DNA of 44,124 bases from Campylobacteraceae bacterium (GTDB taxonomy: Bacteria; Campylobacterota; Campylobacteria; Campylobacterales; Sulfurovaceae). A program made the position numbers and the translations under genes. The notes below the pieces were generated by a model. That model saw only the letters and a program-made list of their open reading frames with translations, had not been told where the DNA came from and did no database searches. Below, piece after piece: positions 1 to 8,225 of this stretch. The first letter of the stretch is position 1. Every line of letters starts with the position of its first letter. The stretch spans positions 1 to 44,124 of the forward strand of contig JAMOSL010000110.1 in assembly GCA_027063105.1 (NCBI GenBank), read 5' to 3'.

Positions 1-288
1 GTTTTTAGCAGTATTATATAATATTCTACTTTCTAATCCATCGTGATTGAGAATTTGCATCTCTATTATCACTTTAGTTTTATCATCAAGAGTAGCTTTC
101 ACATCCACACTTGTATCTTTCATTCCTTGAAGTTTTGGAACATTATATGGGTCTTCTATTGTCAAATCCACAATCTCTTTGCCTAATTCTAATGTAGAAT
201 TTAAAAAGCTTAATAGTATATCTTTACTATTTTCACTTCCAAATACTTTTTTAAATGCGTAGTCAGTTTTCATATCCAAAAATCTCAT
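1..288 (-). CDS. Partial Rpn/PD-(D/E)XK nuclease family transposase-like protein
   Basis: This minus-strand frame is open from an ATG at 288 to the left edge, 96 codons, so the C-terminal part is outside the window. A good ribosome site (AGGAG) lies just upstream of the ATG. The visible N-terminus begins MRFLDMKTDYAFKKVFG and carries KDTSVDVKA followed by an IIEMQI strand. This matches the D...E-x-Q pattern of the PDDEXK_2 (Rpn / 'transposase, PD-(D/E)XK family') nucleases. Members of this family are DNA endonucleases linked to recombination, and some are phage-defence related. Family assignment rests on the N-terminal third only. Confidence 0.75.
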   Translation of the reverse strand, partial: MRFLDMKTDYAFKKVFGSENSKDILLSFLNSTLELGKEIVDLTIEDPYNVPKLQGMKDTSVDVKATLDDKTKVIIEMQILNHDGLESRILYNTAKN

Positions 289-412
289 CTTAATCTCCTG
301 ATTTTAGTTTGATTATAGCGTAAAATCGTCTATTAGCTGGGATGTTCACCCTAATCTTAAATTTAAAAAAGATATACTTTGACTAGCAAAAAATAATTTT
401 ATAGGATAAAAC

Positions 413-940
413 ATGCATATAGGAAAACAAATTGAATCAATGTTTGAAATACATTGTGATAATTGGACGAATAATGATACTGAAGCAGAAGCAGAGATGT
501 TAGATGAGAATGACTTGAAAGATAAAAGAGAAATAATTTTATTATTGGCTTATAGTGATTTATTAAATTGTTATTATTTTGATAGAGAACATTACCTTGT
601 TTCTAAAGGAGATAATGAAATTAGAAGAACAATTCTTTTAATTTGGAAACTTTTAATGGAAGTAATGAGATTTGATAAAAATTTTGATTATGTTAAAACT
701 TCAAAAAGTATTATTCAAAATTTAGATGATACACCTATATTTTCTTTCTCTGTAGAAAAACAAATTGAATCAATTCAAAAAGCAATGATAATTAAAGAGC
801 AAGACAATAATCGCTTATTTGAATCTTTTATGAAAGTAATTAATATCCATAATCTTAGCATGAATGATATATATATATTATATATGGCTGATATAATGGT
901 TGATAAGGAAACAATGAAAAGAGATAGTAAAACTTTTTGA
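413..940 (+). CDS. Hypothetical protein, 175 aa
   Basis: I do not recognise this protein. It starts at an ATG with AGGA eight bases upstream. It is a soluble, acidic, mostly helical-looking protein with no signal peptide, no membrane segment and no Cys-based metal motif. Residues 13-33 are strongly acidic. The gene stands alone between the partial Rpn nuclease and a glycosyltransferase, with 47 bases to the latter. The coding call rests on an uninterrupted frame, a good ribosome site and codon use like its neighbours. Confidence 0.6.
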   Translation: MHIGKQIESMFEIHCDNWTNNDTEAEAEMLDENDLKDKREIILLLAYSDLLNCYYFDREHYLVSKGDNEIRRTILLIWKLLMEVMRFDKNFDYVKTSKSIIQNLDDTPIFSFSVEKQIESIQKAMIIKEQDNNRLFESFMKVINIHNLSMNDIYILYMADIMVDKETMKRDSKTF

Positions 941-987
941 GAGATATGAGTATATTTAGTGATAAAATATGTAACAAAGGTTTTTGA

Positions 988-1914
988 ATGTCTATATCTG
1001 TAATTATTCCAACATATAATGCAGAATTATATCTGCCAAAATTATTAGAAGCTTTAAAATTACAAACAGTATCTTTTGAACTTATTATTATAGATTCCTC
1101 TTCAACTGATAATACACTAAAGATTGTGCAGGAATACGCTGATAAAATTATCTCTATTCCTCAATCCGATTTTGACCATGGAGGAACTAGAACAAAGGCA
1201 GGGAAAGAGGCTAATGGAGATATTTTAGTTTTTTTAACTCAAGATGCATTACCTTATAATAATAAAGCGATAGAAAATATAGTAAAGATTTTTGATGACC
1301 CTAAAATTGGAGCATCTTATGGAAGACAATTAGCTTATAAAGATACAAATCCATTTGGAACACACTTAAGAGAGTTTAATTATGGTACAAATTCATATAT
1401 TAGAAATTTAAAAGATAAAAATAAATTTGGAATTAAAACAGCCTTTCTATCAGATAGTTTTGCATCTTATAGAAGAGAATCTTTAGAAAAAATTGGTTGG
1501 ATTAAAGATGGTTTAATTGTAGGAGAAGATACCTATGCAGGAGCTAAAATTTTATTAAACGATTACTCTCTAGCTTATATAGCTGATGCAAAAGTATATC
1601 ATTCACACAATTATACAATTATTCAAGAATTTAAAAGATATTTTGATATAGGTGTATTTCATAAAAGAGAAGATTGGATATTGAAAGAATTTGGAAAAGC
1701 AGAAGGAGAAGGTGGTAAATATATAAAATCAGAAATAAAGTATCTTATTTCAAATAATTTATACCACTTAATCCCACAATTCTTCATTCGGAATGGAATG
1801 AAATATATAGGATATAAACTAGGACAAAAACATCAATCAATACCTCCAAAAATAATCAAAAAAATATCAATGCATTCCTTTTGGTGGGATTTTATGAAAA
1901 TAGATAAAAATTAA
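988..1914 (+). CDS. Family 2 glycosyltransferase, rhamnosyltransferase-like
   Basis: Inverting GT-A glycosyltransferase, probably adding a deoxysugar to a surface polysaccharide. The N-terminus SVIIPTYNAELYLPKLLEAL and the DSSSTDNT loop (residues 36-43) are the GT2 nucleotide-sugar binding region. FDHGGTR (62-68) and FLTQDALP (82-89, the DxD position) match the rhamnosyltransferase (RfbN-like) subgroup. The late SHNYT...RYFDIGVFHKREDW stretch and the closing MHSFWW also fit that subgroup. At 308 aa the length is normal. Its last 4 bases overlap the convergent acyltransferase gene. The sugar donor cannot be read from sequence. Confidence 0.82.
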   Translation: MSISVIIPTYNAELYLPKLLEALKLQTVSFELIIIDSSSTDNTLKIVQEYADKIISIPQSDFDHGGTRTKAGKEANGDILVFLTQDALPYNNKAIENIVKIFDDPKIGASYGRQLAYKDTNPFGTHLREFNYGTNSYIRNLKDKNKFGIKTAFLSDSFASYRRESLEKIGWIKDGLIVGEDTYAGAKILLNDYSLAYIADAKVYHSHNYTIIQEFKRYFDIGVFHKREDWILKEFGKAEGEGGKYIKSEIKYLISNNLYHLIPQFFIRNGMKYIGYKLGQKHQSIPPKIIKKISMHSFWWDFMKIDKN

Positions 1915-2933
1915 ATTTTATAATGCGATGAAGAGTATAAAAATGGCTTTTCTATAAAATGCCATGATAAAAGAGATATAAACAATAAAATAGAAAATAA
2001 AAATATTAAACCAGATATTAAATTATCAAATAGGTTATAATTTATAAATACTTGTATTATTGGGAAATGCCATATATATAAACCGAATGAAATATCTCCG
2101 AATTTTCCCCAATTACCAAGATATTTAAATAGTATAGAAAAATATATAATAACTACTGCTAATGATATTGGATATAATGGGTATATTGGGGTTATCCAAT
2201 GATGTATATATAGAATAAATATTGATATGGATAATATATAGTTAATTTTTAATTGAAAGTAATCGTAGTATTGATATAGTAATGCTCCTGATATAAAAAA
2301 TGCTAATTGTGAAGGTATTTGTTTCTCTAATTTAAAAAATATTTCATTATCTGTTATATTAAAAAGCCATAACATTATTATAGAATAAACTATTGCTAAT
2401 ATATAAATAAATGAATAAGTGAATAACTTATTAATTTTCTTTGAGATATATGCAATAAATGGTACTAAGATATAAAACATAATCTCTATTTTGATAGTCC
2501 ATAATGCTCCATTAACCGTATCTATTGGATTTTGTTCAAATACTCCAGCTAGTGTAGGTTGAATAAAATTGAATGTGAATAAATTGAATATAATATAGTT
2601 AATAAATTCTATATTGAAGTAATTTTCAATATTCTTTGAGGATATAAAGAATAAAAACAATGCTGAAAATAGAATAACTAATATGTATGCTGGAGCAATT
2701 CGCCTAATTCTTTTTGACAAGTAGTGAATATATGAGTAACTTTTATCAAAACTCATAAAAATAAGAAATCCACTGACTATGAAAAATCCATCAACAGCAA
2801 TTATAGAACTAAAATATCTACTAAAACTTTCAATAATATTAATTTTTGATAACTCTGCTAAATGAACGATTACAACTATTAATGATAAAATAATTCGTAG
2901 TAAATCAAAATTATTTATATTTCTATCTAACAT
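1911..2933 (-). CDS. Acyltransferase 3 family membrane protein (OafA/YrhL-like)
   Basis: Integral membrane O-acyltransferase, likely acetylating a polysaccharide or lipid-linked sugar. The 340-aa chain is about ten hydrophobic segments. It starts with [19 protein letters not shown], which holds the family's membrane-embedded His region, followed by [11 protein letters not shown] near residue 50. There is no C-terminal SGNH domain, so it is the short form. It lies downstream of ruvC on the same strand and its ATG is 11 bases inside the ruvC end, implying translational coupling. With the convergent glycosyltransferase it suggests surface-glycan modification. Substrate unknown. Confidence 0.85.
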   Translation of the reverse strand: MLDRNINNFDLLRIILSLIVVIVHLAELSKINIIESFSRYFSSIIAVDGFFIVSGFLIFMSFDKSYSYIHYLSKRIRRIAPAYILVILFSALFLFFISSKNIENYFNIEFINYIIFNLFTFNFIQPTLAGVFEQNPIDTVNGALWTIKIEIMFYILVPFIAYISKKINKLFTYSFIYILAIVYSIIMLWLFNITDNEIFFKLEKQIPSQLAFFISGALLYQYYDYFQLKINYILSISIFILYIHHWITPIYPLYPISLAVVIIYFSILFKYLGNWGKFGDISFGLYIWHFPIIQVFINYNLFDNLISGLIFLFSILLFISLLSWHFIEKPFLYSSSHYKI

Positions 2934-3417
2934 AATCTTTTCTTCTTATTTTAACTCTTTGCGAATGTGTAATTGCAATTGCCATGGCATCTGTAATATC
3001 TAAAGGTTTAATTTCTTTTTTTATACCTAATAATCGTCTTACCATAAATGATACTTGTTCTTTAGTTGCTTTACCATTTCCTGTTATTGCTTTTTTAACT
3101 TGAAGAGGTGTATATTCATAAAAATACCCTATTTCTTCAACCATTTTTAGGGATATAGCTCCTCTAAACTGTGCTAATTTCAAAACACTTTTGGGATTAT
3201 GTGCAAAAAAAATATCTTCTATAGCAACCTCATCAATTTCATGTGATTTTATAATAATATTTAATCCTTCAAGTAACTCTAACAACTGCTCTTGAATAAT
3301 CAAAGATTTTATCTTAATAACTCCTGCTTCAATTAGCGAATAACTTTTATTTTGATTAACAAAAAGCACACAATAGCCTAAATTTCGACTCCCAGGATCA
3401 ATTCCTAATATAAACAT
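2923..3417 (-). CDS. ruvC: Holliday junction resolvase RuvC
   Basis: Dimeric endonuclease that cuts Holliday junctions in recombinational repair, acting with RuvAB. The four metal-binding acidic residues are all visible: D7 in [14 protein letters not shown]67 in VAIEDIFF, and D140 and D143 in [10 protein letters not shown]. At 164 aa it has the usual length. It is divergent from dnaA, separated by 84 bases, and its 3' end overlaps the acyltransferase gene. Confidence 0.96.
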   Translation of the reverse strand: MFILGIDPGSRNLGYCVLFVNQNKSYSLIEAGVIKIKSLIIQEQLLELLEGLNIIIKSHEIDEVAIEDIFFAHNPKSVLKLAQFRGAISLKMVEEIGYFYEYTPLQVKKAITGNGKATKEQVSFMVRRLLGIKKEIKPLDITDAMAIAITHSQRVKIRRKDYVR

Positions 3418-3451
3418 ATTAACTCCAATCTAATATCTAATTTTATCCTAC

Positions 3452-3463
3452 TTTAGATAAAAT
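3452..3463 (+). promoter_or_regulatory. Probable dnaA promoter (-10 region)
   Basis: TTTAGATAAAAT lies 38 bases upstream of the dnaA ATG in the 84-base ruvC-dnaA divergent gap. It resembles the extended -10 TTAGATATAAT seen before dnaN, typA and tRNA-Phe in this window. No convincing -35 is visible, which is usual for Campylobacterota sigma-70 promoters. Confidence 0.45.
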
Positions 3464-3501
3464 GTAATTTCTTAGCACACATAAATAACCTTAGGATTTA
3501 A

Positions 3502-4815
3502 ATGATGAATATTGGAGAAAAAGTATTAAAAGCATTACAAGCAGAGTTATCAGAGATAGAGTATAGTAGATATATTAATAAGTTAACTTATGAAGAGAGT
3601 CTTTCAAGAGAAGATATAATATGTTTTATTGCTCCAAATATACTTATAGCAAAATGGGTACAAACAAACTATGGAGAGAAAATCTCAAACTTATTTGAAA
3701 TAGAAAATAACTACAAACCTACTGTTCAAATCTCTATTGAGAGAACATTAAAAAACAAAGAAACAAAGAATATAGCGATAGAAGCAAAAAATAACTCAAA
3801 AAGTACAAAATTAAATCCATCTTTTACATTTGATAGTTTTATTGTAGGAGACTCAAATCAATTTGCATATACAACAGCTAAAAGTGCTGCAGAAAAGCCT
3901 GGAGAGCAATATAATCCCTTATTTATATATGGAGGCGTTGGATTAGGTAAAAGTCATTTATTACAGGCTATAGGAAATTATCATCTAAATATGGGGAAAA
4001 TTGTTATATACACTACACTAGAACAATTTATGAACAGTTTTATATCCCATTTAAGAAGCCAAAGTATGGCTAGATTCAGAGAGAAATTTAGAGAATGTGA
4101 TTTATTACTTATTGATGATATACAATTCCTTAGTAGTAAAGAACAAACTCAAGATGAATTTTTTCATACATTCAATGAACTTCATATAGCTAAAAAACAG
4201 ATTGTAATGACATCAGATAGACAACCAAATAAAATCATAGGACTTGTAGATAGATTAAAAAGTCGCTTTGAATGGGGACTAATGGCTGATATTCAACCTC
4301 CAGGACTAGAAACTAAGATAGCAATCATACAAAAGAAGTGTGAATTAGATGGTATTAGATTAAATAGAGAAATTATTAACTATATAGCTGTAAATATGGG
4401 TGATAATATTAGAGAAATAGAAGGTACGATTATTAAAATAAATGCTTTGAGTGCAATGCTAAATCAACCAATTAATCTAGAATTTGCAAAAAATGCAATA
4501 GAAGGACAACTTAAAGAAACAAGAGAAAATATTACTATTAATCATATAGTAGAGATAATATCTAAAGAATTGAATGTTAAACCATCAGAGATAAGATCAA
4601 AGAAAAGGACTAAGAAAGTTGTACATGCAAGACGAATTATCATATATTTAGCTAGAAATTTAACTCTAAATTCTATGCCACAAATTGCACTATATTTTGG
4701 AATGAAAGATCATACTGCAATTAGTCATACGATGAAAAAGATTACTGAATTTTTAGAGAGTAATAAGAAATTTAAAGTTCAACTAGAAGAATTATCTAAT
4801 AAAATTAATAAATAA
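3502..4815 (+). CDS. dnaA: Chromosomal replication initiator DnaA
   Basis: AAA+ ATPase that binds DnaA boxes, melts oriC and loads the helicase. Domain I is residues 1 to about 85, a short linker follows, and domain III begins at NPSFTFDSFIVGDSNQFA. Walker A is GGVGLGKS (144-151) and Walker B is LLLIDDIQF (about 201-209). Domain IV carries RSKKRTKKVVHARRI and the signature helix-turn-helix FGMKDHTAISHTMKK. Length 437 aa is normal. Two ATG codons start the frame and either could be used; AGGAT precedes them. Its presumed binding sites fill the intergenic region directly downstream. Confidence 0.98.
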   Translation: MMNIGEKVLKALQAELSEIEYSRYINKLTYEESLSREDIICFIAPNILIAKWVQTNYGEKISNLFEIENNYKPTVQISIERTLKNKETKNIAIEAKNNSKSTKLNPSFTFDSFIVGDSNQFAYTTAKSAAEKPGEQYNPLFIYGGVGLGKSHLLQAIGNYHLNMGKIVIYTTLEQFMNSFISHLRSQSMARFREKFRECDLLLIDDIQFLSSKEQTQDEFFHTFNELHIAKKQIVMTSDRQPNKIIGLVDRLKSRFEWGLMADIQPPGLETKIAIIQKKCELDGIRLNREIINYIAVNMGDNIREIEGTIIKINALSAMLNQPINLEFAKNAIEGQLKETRENITINHIVEIISKELNVKPSEIRSKKRTKKVVHARRIIIYLARNLTLNSMPQIALYFGMKDHTAISHTMKKITEFLESNKKFKVQLEELSNKINK

Positions 4816-4871
4816 TTGAATATAAATATAGTTTTAATAGGGATAAAAACCTGTACAATACAATAAAATAC

Positions 4872-4997
4872 GTGAATAACTTTTTCAAAATACACGTGAA
4901 TAACTATGTGAATAACTTTTTAGCACGTGAATAACTTTTTTTTAGCACGTGAATAACTTTTTAACTCAATCTTTATGTGAATAACTATGTGAATAAC
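4872..4997 (+). promoter_or_regulatory. DnaA-box array 1 (seven same-strand boxes)
   Basis: Seven exact GTGAATAAC boxes in the same orientation start at 4872, 4896, 4908, 4927, 4949, 4977 and 4989. Start-to-start spacings are 24, 12, 19, 22, 28 and 12 bases, mostly near multiples of a helical turn. Most are preceded by CAC or TAT. They lie directly downstream of dnaA, the position of the main origin in other Campylobacterota. Confidence 0.88.
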
Positions 4998-5053
4998 TTT
5001 ACCCTTTTAAAGCCCATTCCTTGGGCTTTTGAGAAAGTTATTCACGTTTTCAC
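4987..5053 (+). repeat. oriC palindromic module, copy 1 (67 bp)
   Basis: Matches copy 2 at 5411-5477 in 64 of 67 positions by direct comparison; the mismatches are at 5005, 5007 and 5008. It begins with a forward DnaA box (4989) and has a central hairpin AAAGCCCA / TGGGCTTT (5009-5016 / 5022-5029, loop TTCCT). It closes with an inverted box GTTATTCAC (5037-5045) plus GTTTTCAC. It could also serve as the dnaA transcript end, though no T-run follows the stem. Confidence 0.85.
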
Positions 5054-5300
5054 ATTGTGTTAAATGACTTTTTAGTTAACAAATAATTAACGGTAAACTT
5101 ATTTTAATATTATAAAAAAACATATACTTTTAAAAGGTATTTTTTCACTAAAAATTTTAAAAATATATATTATTATTATTAATAATAATATAAAGGATAA
5201 AAAATTATAAAAAAATCGCAAAAATCAAAAACAATTTTGAAAAAAAAACATCTTTTAAGGCTAAATTTGAAGAAAAATTAGATATAATTAAAGGTCTAAA
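5054..5300 (+). other. AT-rich core, candidate DNA-unwinding region
   Basis: About 250 bases almost without G or C lie between the two palindromic modules, including an ATTATTATTATTAATAATAATA tract near 5168-5190 and long A-runs to 5260. No DnaA boxes and no open frames. It is a natural candidate for duplex melting, although the trio run at 5482-5503 is the better-defined candidate. Confidence 0.55.
5278..5288 (+). promoter_or_regulatory. Candidate dnaN promoter (TTAGATATAAT)
   Basis: TTAGATATAAT is an extended -10 identical over 11 bases to those before typA (24114) and tRNA-Phe (42470). It lies about 240 bases upstream of dnaN, so the leader would run through array 2, palindromic module 2 and the trio run. 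DnaA binding there could regulate dnaN. Confidence 0.5.
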
Positions 5301-5307
5301 ATAACAC

Positions 5308-5421
5308 GTGAATAACTTTTAAAAAAGTTGAAATATCATGTAAATAAGTGGGCTAAAGAAAAAAAGTTTAAGGTCTAGATGTGAATAGACGTGAATAACA
5401 TGTGAATAACATGTGAATAAC
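5308..5421 (+). promoter_or_regulatory. DnaA-box array 2 with 11-bp phased triplet
   Basis: Exact GTGAATAAC boxes start at 5308, 5391, 5402 and 5413, with a near-match at 5381. The last three are spaced exactly 11 bases apart, joined by AT dinucleotides, and so lie on one face of the helix. The last box is also the left end of palindromic module 2. Confidence 0.87.
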
Positions 5422-5477
5422 TTTACCCCTCAAAAGCCCATTCCTTGGGCTTTTGAGAAAGTTATTCACGTTTTCAC
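5411..5477 (+). repeat. oriC palindromic module, copy 2 (67 bp)
   Basis: Second copy of the module at 4987-5053. Here the hairpin is a perfect 10-bp stem, CAAAAGCCCA / TGGGCTTTTG (5431-5440 / 5446-5455), loop TTCCT. Convergent DnaA boxes lie at 5413-5421 and 5461-5469, each next to a CTTT/AAAG extension, so the symmetry reaches beyond the boxes. It ends 4 bases before the TAC repeats. Confidence 0.87.
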
Positions 5478-5481
5478 GTGA

Positions 5482-5503
5482 TACTACTACTACTACTACT
5501 TAC
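5482..5503 (+). promoter_or_regulatory. DnaA-trio run (unwinding element) before dnaN
   Basis: Six TAC repeats (5482-5499) followed by TTAC. On the lower strand this reads as at least five consecutive 3'-GAT-5' triplets, the DnaA-trio motif of the basal unwinding system. The run begins shortly after two DnaA boxes (5461 and the degenerate 5470), as in described systems, and is followed by an A-rich stretch and the dnaN ribosome site. Confidence 0.75.
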
Positions 5504-5524
5504 TAAAAAAAGAAAAGAGGCACA

Positions 5525-6595
5525 ATGAAAATCAGAATCGAAAAGATTTTAATCGAATCCATACTAATCAATTTACAACCGTTTTTAGAAAAAAAAGATG
5601 CTAGTCAAATAACATCGCATATTTTCTTTGAAGCTAAAAATAATATATCAACTATCAAAGCAACAGATCAAGAAATAGGTTTAGAAATAAAAACTGATAA
5701 AATCAATATAGAGGTTGATGGATCTTTTACAGTCAATGGTAAAAAATTACTTGATATTATTAGAATATTAAAAGATGAAGAGATAATATTTGAAATTTTA
5801 AAAGATAATTTAATTATTAAACAAAAACATTCAAAATTCAAACTACCAACATTTAATGCTAATTCTTATCCTGAATTTCCTTCAATTGAAAATAAATCAA
5901 AAATATCTTTAGATTCAATGGAACTAATAAAAAATCTAAAAAAAATATCTCTGAGCATAGATAATAATAATCCTAAGTTTGAATTAAATGGAGCGTTGAT
6001 AAATATAAAATCAAATTCTACCGATTTAGTTGGAACAGATACTAGAAGATTATCAATAGCATCAATTGATAATAATAATTTTAATGAAGAGTTAGCTCTT
6101 ATAATCCCTAAAAAAGCTATTTTAGAAATACAAAAGTTATTTTTAGATAAAATTTCAATTCATTACGATGAAACAAATATTATTATTACTAACGGAAATT
6201 ATTTTTTTTACACAAGATTAATAAATGGGAGATATCCAGACTATCAGAGAATTATTCCAAATAATATAAAATATAATTTAACTCTTCCAAAAAAAGAGAT
6301 GGTAGATTCAATAAAAATGATAACAACAATATCACAAGATATAGAACTAAATATATTTCCTGATAAGATAATATTTAAATCATTAGCATCTGATAATATT
6401 GAAGCAAAAACTCAATTAAGTATAAATACAAATATTCAAAAGGAATTTAAATTGGTTTTTAATAGTCGCTATATACTTGATTTTTTATCTCAAATAGAAA
6501 ATAATTATTTTTCATTAGAACTAAATGAAGAGAACTTACCTTTTGTAGTTAAAGATAATAATTTTATAACAATCATAATGCCAATAATAATTTAA
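5525..6595 (+). CDS. dnaN: DNA polymerase III beta sliding clamp
   Basis: Ring-shaped processivity clamp that tethers polymerase III and recruits repair factors. The 356-aa length is typical. The start MKIRIEKILIESILINLQPF, the VDGSFTVNGKKLLDIIR stretch, the ELNGALINI / GTDTRRLSIA central motif, and a C-terminal hydrophobic end (IMPIII) fit the three-domain clamp. The ATG at 5525 has AAAAGAGG upstream. gyrB does not follow, unlike the dnaA-dnaN-gyrB order of many relatives; pyrG follows after 12 bases. Confidence 0.96.
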   Translation: MKIRIEKILIESILINLQPFLEKKDASQITSHIFFEAKNNISTIKATDQEIGLEIKTDKINIEVDGSFTVNGKKLLDIIRILKDEEIIFEILKDNLIIKQKHSKFKLPTFNANSYPEFPSIENKSKISLDSMELIKNLKKISLSIDNNNPKFELNGALINIKSNSTDLVGTDTRRLSIASIDNNNFNEELALIIPKKAILEIQKLFLDKISIHYDETNIIITNGNYFFYTRLINGRYPDYQRIIPNNIKYNLTLPKKEMVDSIKMITTISQDIELNIFPDKIIFKSLASDNIEAKTQLSINTNIQKEFKLVFNSRYILDFLSQIENNYFSLELNEENLPFVVKDNNFITIIMPIII

Positions 6596-6607
6596 AAAAG
6601 GTTTTTA

Positions 6608-8224
6608 ATGTCTAAATATATATTTGTAACTGGTGGAGTATTAAGCTCTTTAGGAAAAGGAATTACAGCTGCTAGTATTGGTACATTATTAAAACATTCT
6701 GGACAAAGAGTAGGAGTTTTAAAACTTGACCCGTACATAAATGTTGATCCAGGGACTATGAGTCCTTTAGAACACGGTGAAGTTTTTGTAACGAAAGATG
6801 GAGCAGAAACTGATTTGGATTTAGGTCACTATGAGAGATTTCTTGATACAGCACTAACTAAAAAAAATAATTTTACTACAGGTCAAATATATAAAACTGT
6901 CATAGAAAATGAACGAGAAGGTAAATACCTTGGAAAAACCATACAGGTAGTACCTCATATTGTTGATGAAATAAAAGAAAGAATTATATTAGCTGGTGAA
7001 AATAGAGATATTCTGATAGTTGAATTAGGTGGAACAACAGGAGACATAGAGGGTTTACCTTTTTTAGAATCTATTAGACAAATGAAACATGAATTAGGTA
7101 AAGAGAATGTGATGAATATTCATGTAACTTTATTGCCTTATATAAAAACAGCTGGTGAACTAAAAACAAAACCTACACAACATTCTGTTCAAGAATTAAG
7201 AAGAATTGGTATTGCACCACATATGCTAATTTTAAGAGCTGAACAACCTGTACCTAAAGATTTAAAAAGAAAAATTGCTTATAACTGTGATGTTGAAGAG
7301 GATAGCGTTATTGATGCTATAGATGCTTTAACAATATACAGAGTACCAATGAATTTTCTAGCACAAGATATATTAACTCCTATAGCCAAACAATTAAATC
7401 TTCCTGAATTAAAACCAAACATGGATGAATGGAATGACTTAGTTACAAAAATAATTAAACCAAAGAATAGAGTAACTATAGCTTTTGTAGGTAAATATTT
7501 AGATTTAAAAGAGTCTTACAAATCTTTAACTGAAGCATTAATCCACTCAGGAGCTCATTTTGATACAGATGTTCAAATAGAATGGGTTGACAGTGAAAAA
7601 ATAGAAGAGGATGGTGCTAAAAAATACTTTCAAACTTGTGATGGAATATTAGTTGCTGGTGGATTTGGGAAAAGAGGAATAGAGGGTAAAATAAAAGCAA
7701 TTGAATACGCTAGAATAAATAAAATACCATTCTTAGGAATATGTTTAGGTATGCAACTAGCTATGATTGAATTTGCCAGAAATGTATTAAATTTAGAAGA
7801 TGTAAACTCTGTTGAATTTAAAGAGAATCCTAAAAATCCAATAATATATTTAATTGACCAATTTATAGATGCTAGTGGAGATAATCAACTTAGAACTTCT
7901 GTATCTCCAATGGGTGGAACTTTAAGATTAGGTGAATATGAGTGTCATACAAAAGTTAATTCTAATTTAGCAAATGCATATAAATCAAAAACAATTTATG
8001 AGAGACATAGACACAGATACGAAGCAAATCCAATTTATAAAGAAGCATTAAAAAATAAAGGAATGGATATTACTGGAGAATCAAATGGACTAATTGAAGC
8101 AATTGAAATAACAGATCATCCTTGGTTCTTAGGTGTTCAATTTCATCCAGAATTTACATCAAGATTACAAAATCCAAATCCTGCAATATTAGCATTTGTA
8201 GAAGCATCAATTAAAAATAAATAA
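6608..8224 (+). CDS. pyrG: CTP synthase
   Basis: Makes CTP from UTP, ATP and glutamine. The synthase domain starts [21 protein letters not shown] with the ATP loop and continues with [15 protein letters not shown] and [15 protein letters not shown]. The class I glutamine amidotransferase domain begins near residue 290. Its catalytic Cys is C379 in [10 protein letters not shown], with the His-Glu pair in [10 protein letters not shown] near the C-terminus. Length 538 aa is normal. It follows dnaN by 12 bases and precedes recJ by one base, so the three are likely co-transcribed. Confidence 0.98.
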   Translation: MSKYIFVTGGVLSSLGKGITAASIGTLLKHSGQRVGVLKLDPYINVDPGTMSPLEHGEVFVTKDGAETDLDLGHYERFLDTALTKKNNFTTGQIYKTVIENEREGKYLGKTIQVVPHIVDEIKERIILAGENRDILIVELGGTTGDIEGLPFLESIRQMKHELGKENVMNIHVTLLPYIKTAGELKTKPTQHSVQELRRIGIAPHMLILRAEQPVPKDLKRKIAYNCDVEEDSVIDAIDALTIYRVPMNFLAQDILTPIAKQLNLPELKPNMDEWNDLVTKIIKPKNRVTIAFVGKYLDLKESYKSLTEALIHSGAHFDTDVQIEWVDSEKIEEDGAKKYFQTCDGILVAGGFGKRGIEGKIKAIEYARINKIPFLGICLGMQLAMIEFARNVLNLEDVNSVEFKENPKNPIIYLIDQFIDASGDNQLRTSVSPMGGTLRLGEYECHTKVNSNLANAYKSKTIYERHRHRYEANPIYKEALKNKGMDITGESNGLIEAIEITDHPWFLGVQFHPEFTSRLQNPNPAILAFVEASIKNK

Positions 8225-8225
8225 T

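Larger units (their letters stand above)
4816..5524 (+). other. oriC: oriC: chromosomal replication origin between dnaA and dnaN
   Basis: A 709-base non-coding, very AT-rich region. It contains 13 exact copies of GTGAATAAC or its complement: plus orientation at 4872, 4896, 4908, 4927, 4949, 4977, 4989, 5308, 5391, 5402 and 5413; minus orientation at 5037 and 5461. Degenerate boxes (GTTTTCAC) lie at 5046 and 5470, and GTGAATAGA at 5381. Two DnaA-box arrays, each ending in a near-identical 67-bp palindromic module, flank an AT-rich core of about 250 bases. A run of DnaA-trio-like triplets follows the second array and ends just before the dnaN ribosome site. Only one isolated exact box was noticed elsewhere (2419-2427, inside the acyltransferase gene). 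Confidence 0.93.

Noticed and set aside
2419-2427. Exact DnaA box inside the acyltransferase gene as part of a bipartite origin
   Set aside because: It is single, lies in coding sequence about 1 kb upstream of dnaA, and has no neighbouring boxes.
4996-5030. AAAGCCCA...TGGGCTTT as a plain dnaA terminator
   Set aside because: No U-run follows, and the same hairpin with the same flanking DnaA boxes is repeated before dnaN, where a terminator would make little sense. A terminator role for copy 1 is not excluded.
4872-5469. Regularly repeated GTGAATAAC units as a CRISPR array
   Set aside because: Repeats are only 9 bases, spacings vary from 11 to over 80, both orientations occur, and no cas gene is present. 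Location between dnaA and dnaN makes them DnaA boxes.
5482-5503. TAC run as a simple microsatellite or phase-variation tract
   Set aside because: It is non-coding and sits directly after DnaA boxes at the origin, fitting DnaA-trios better. Length variation among strains was not testable here.
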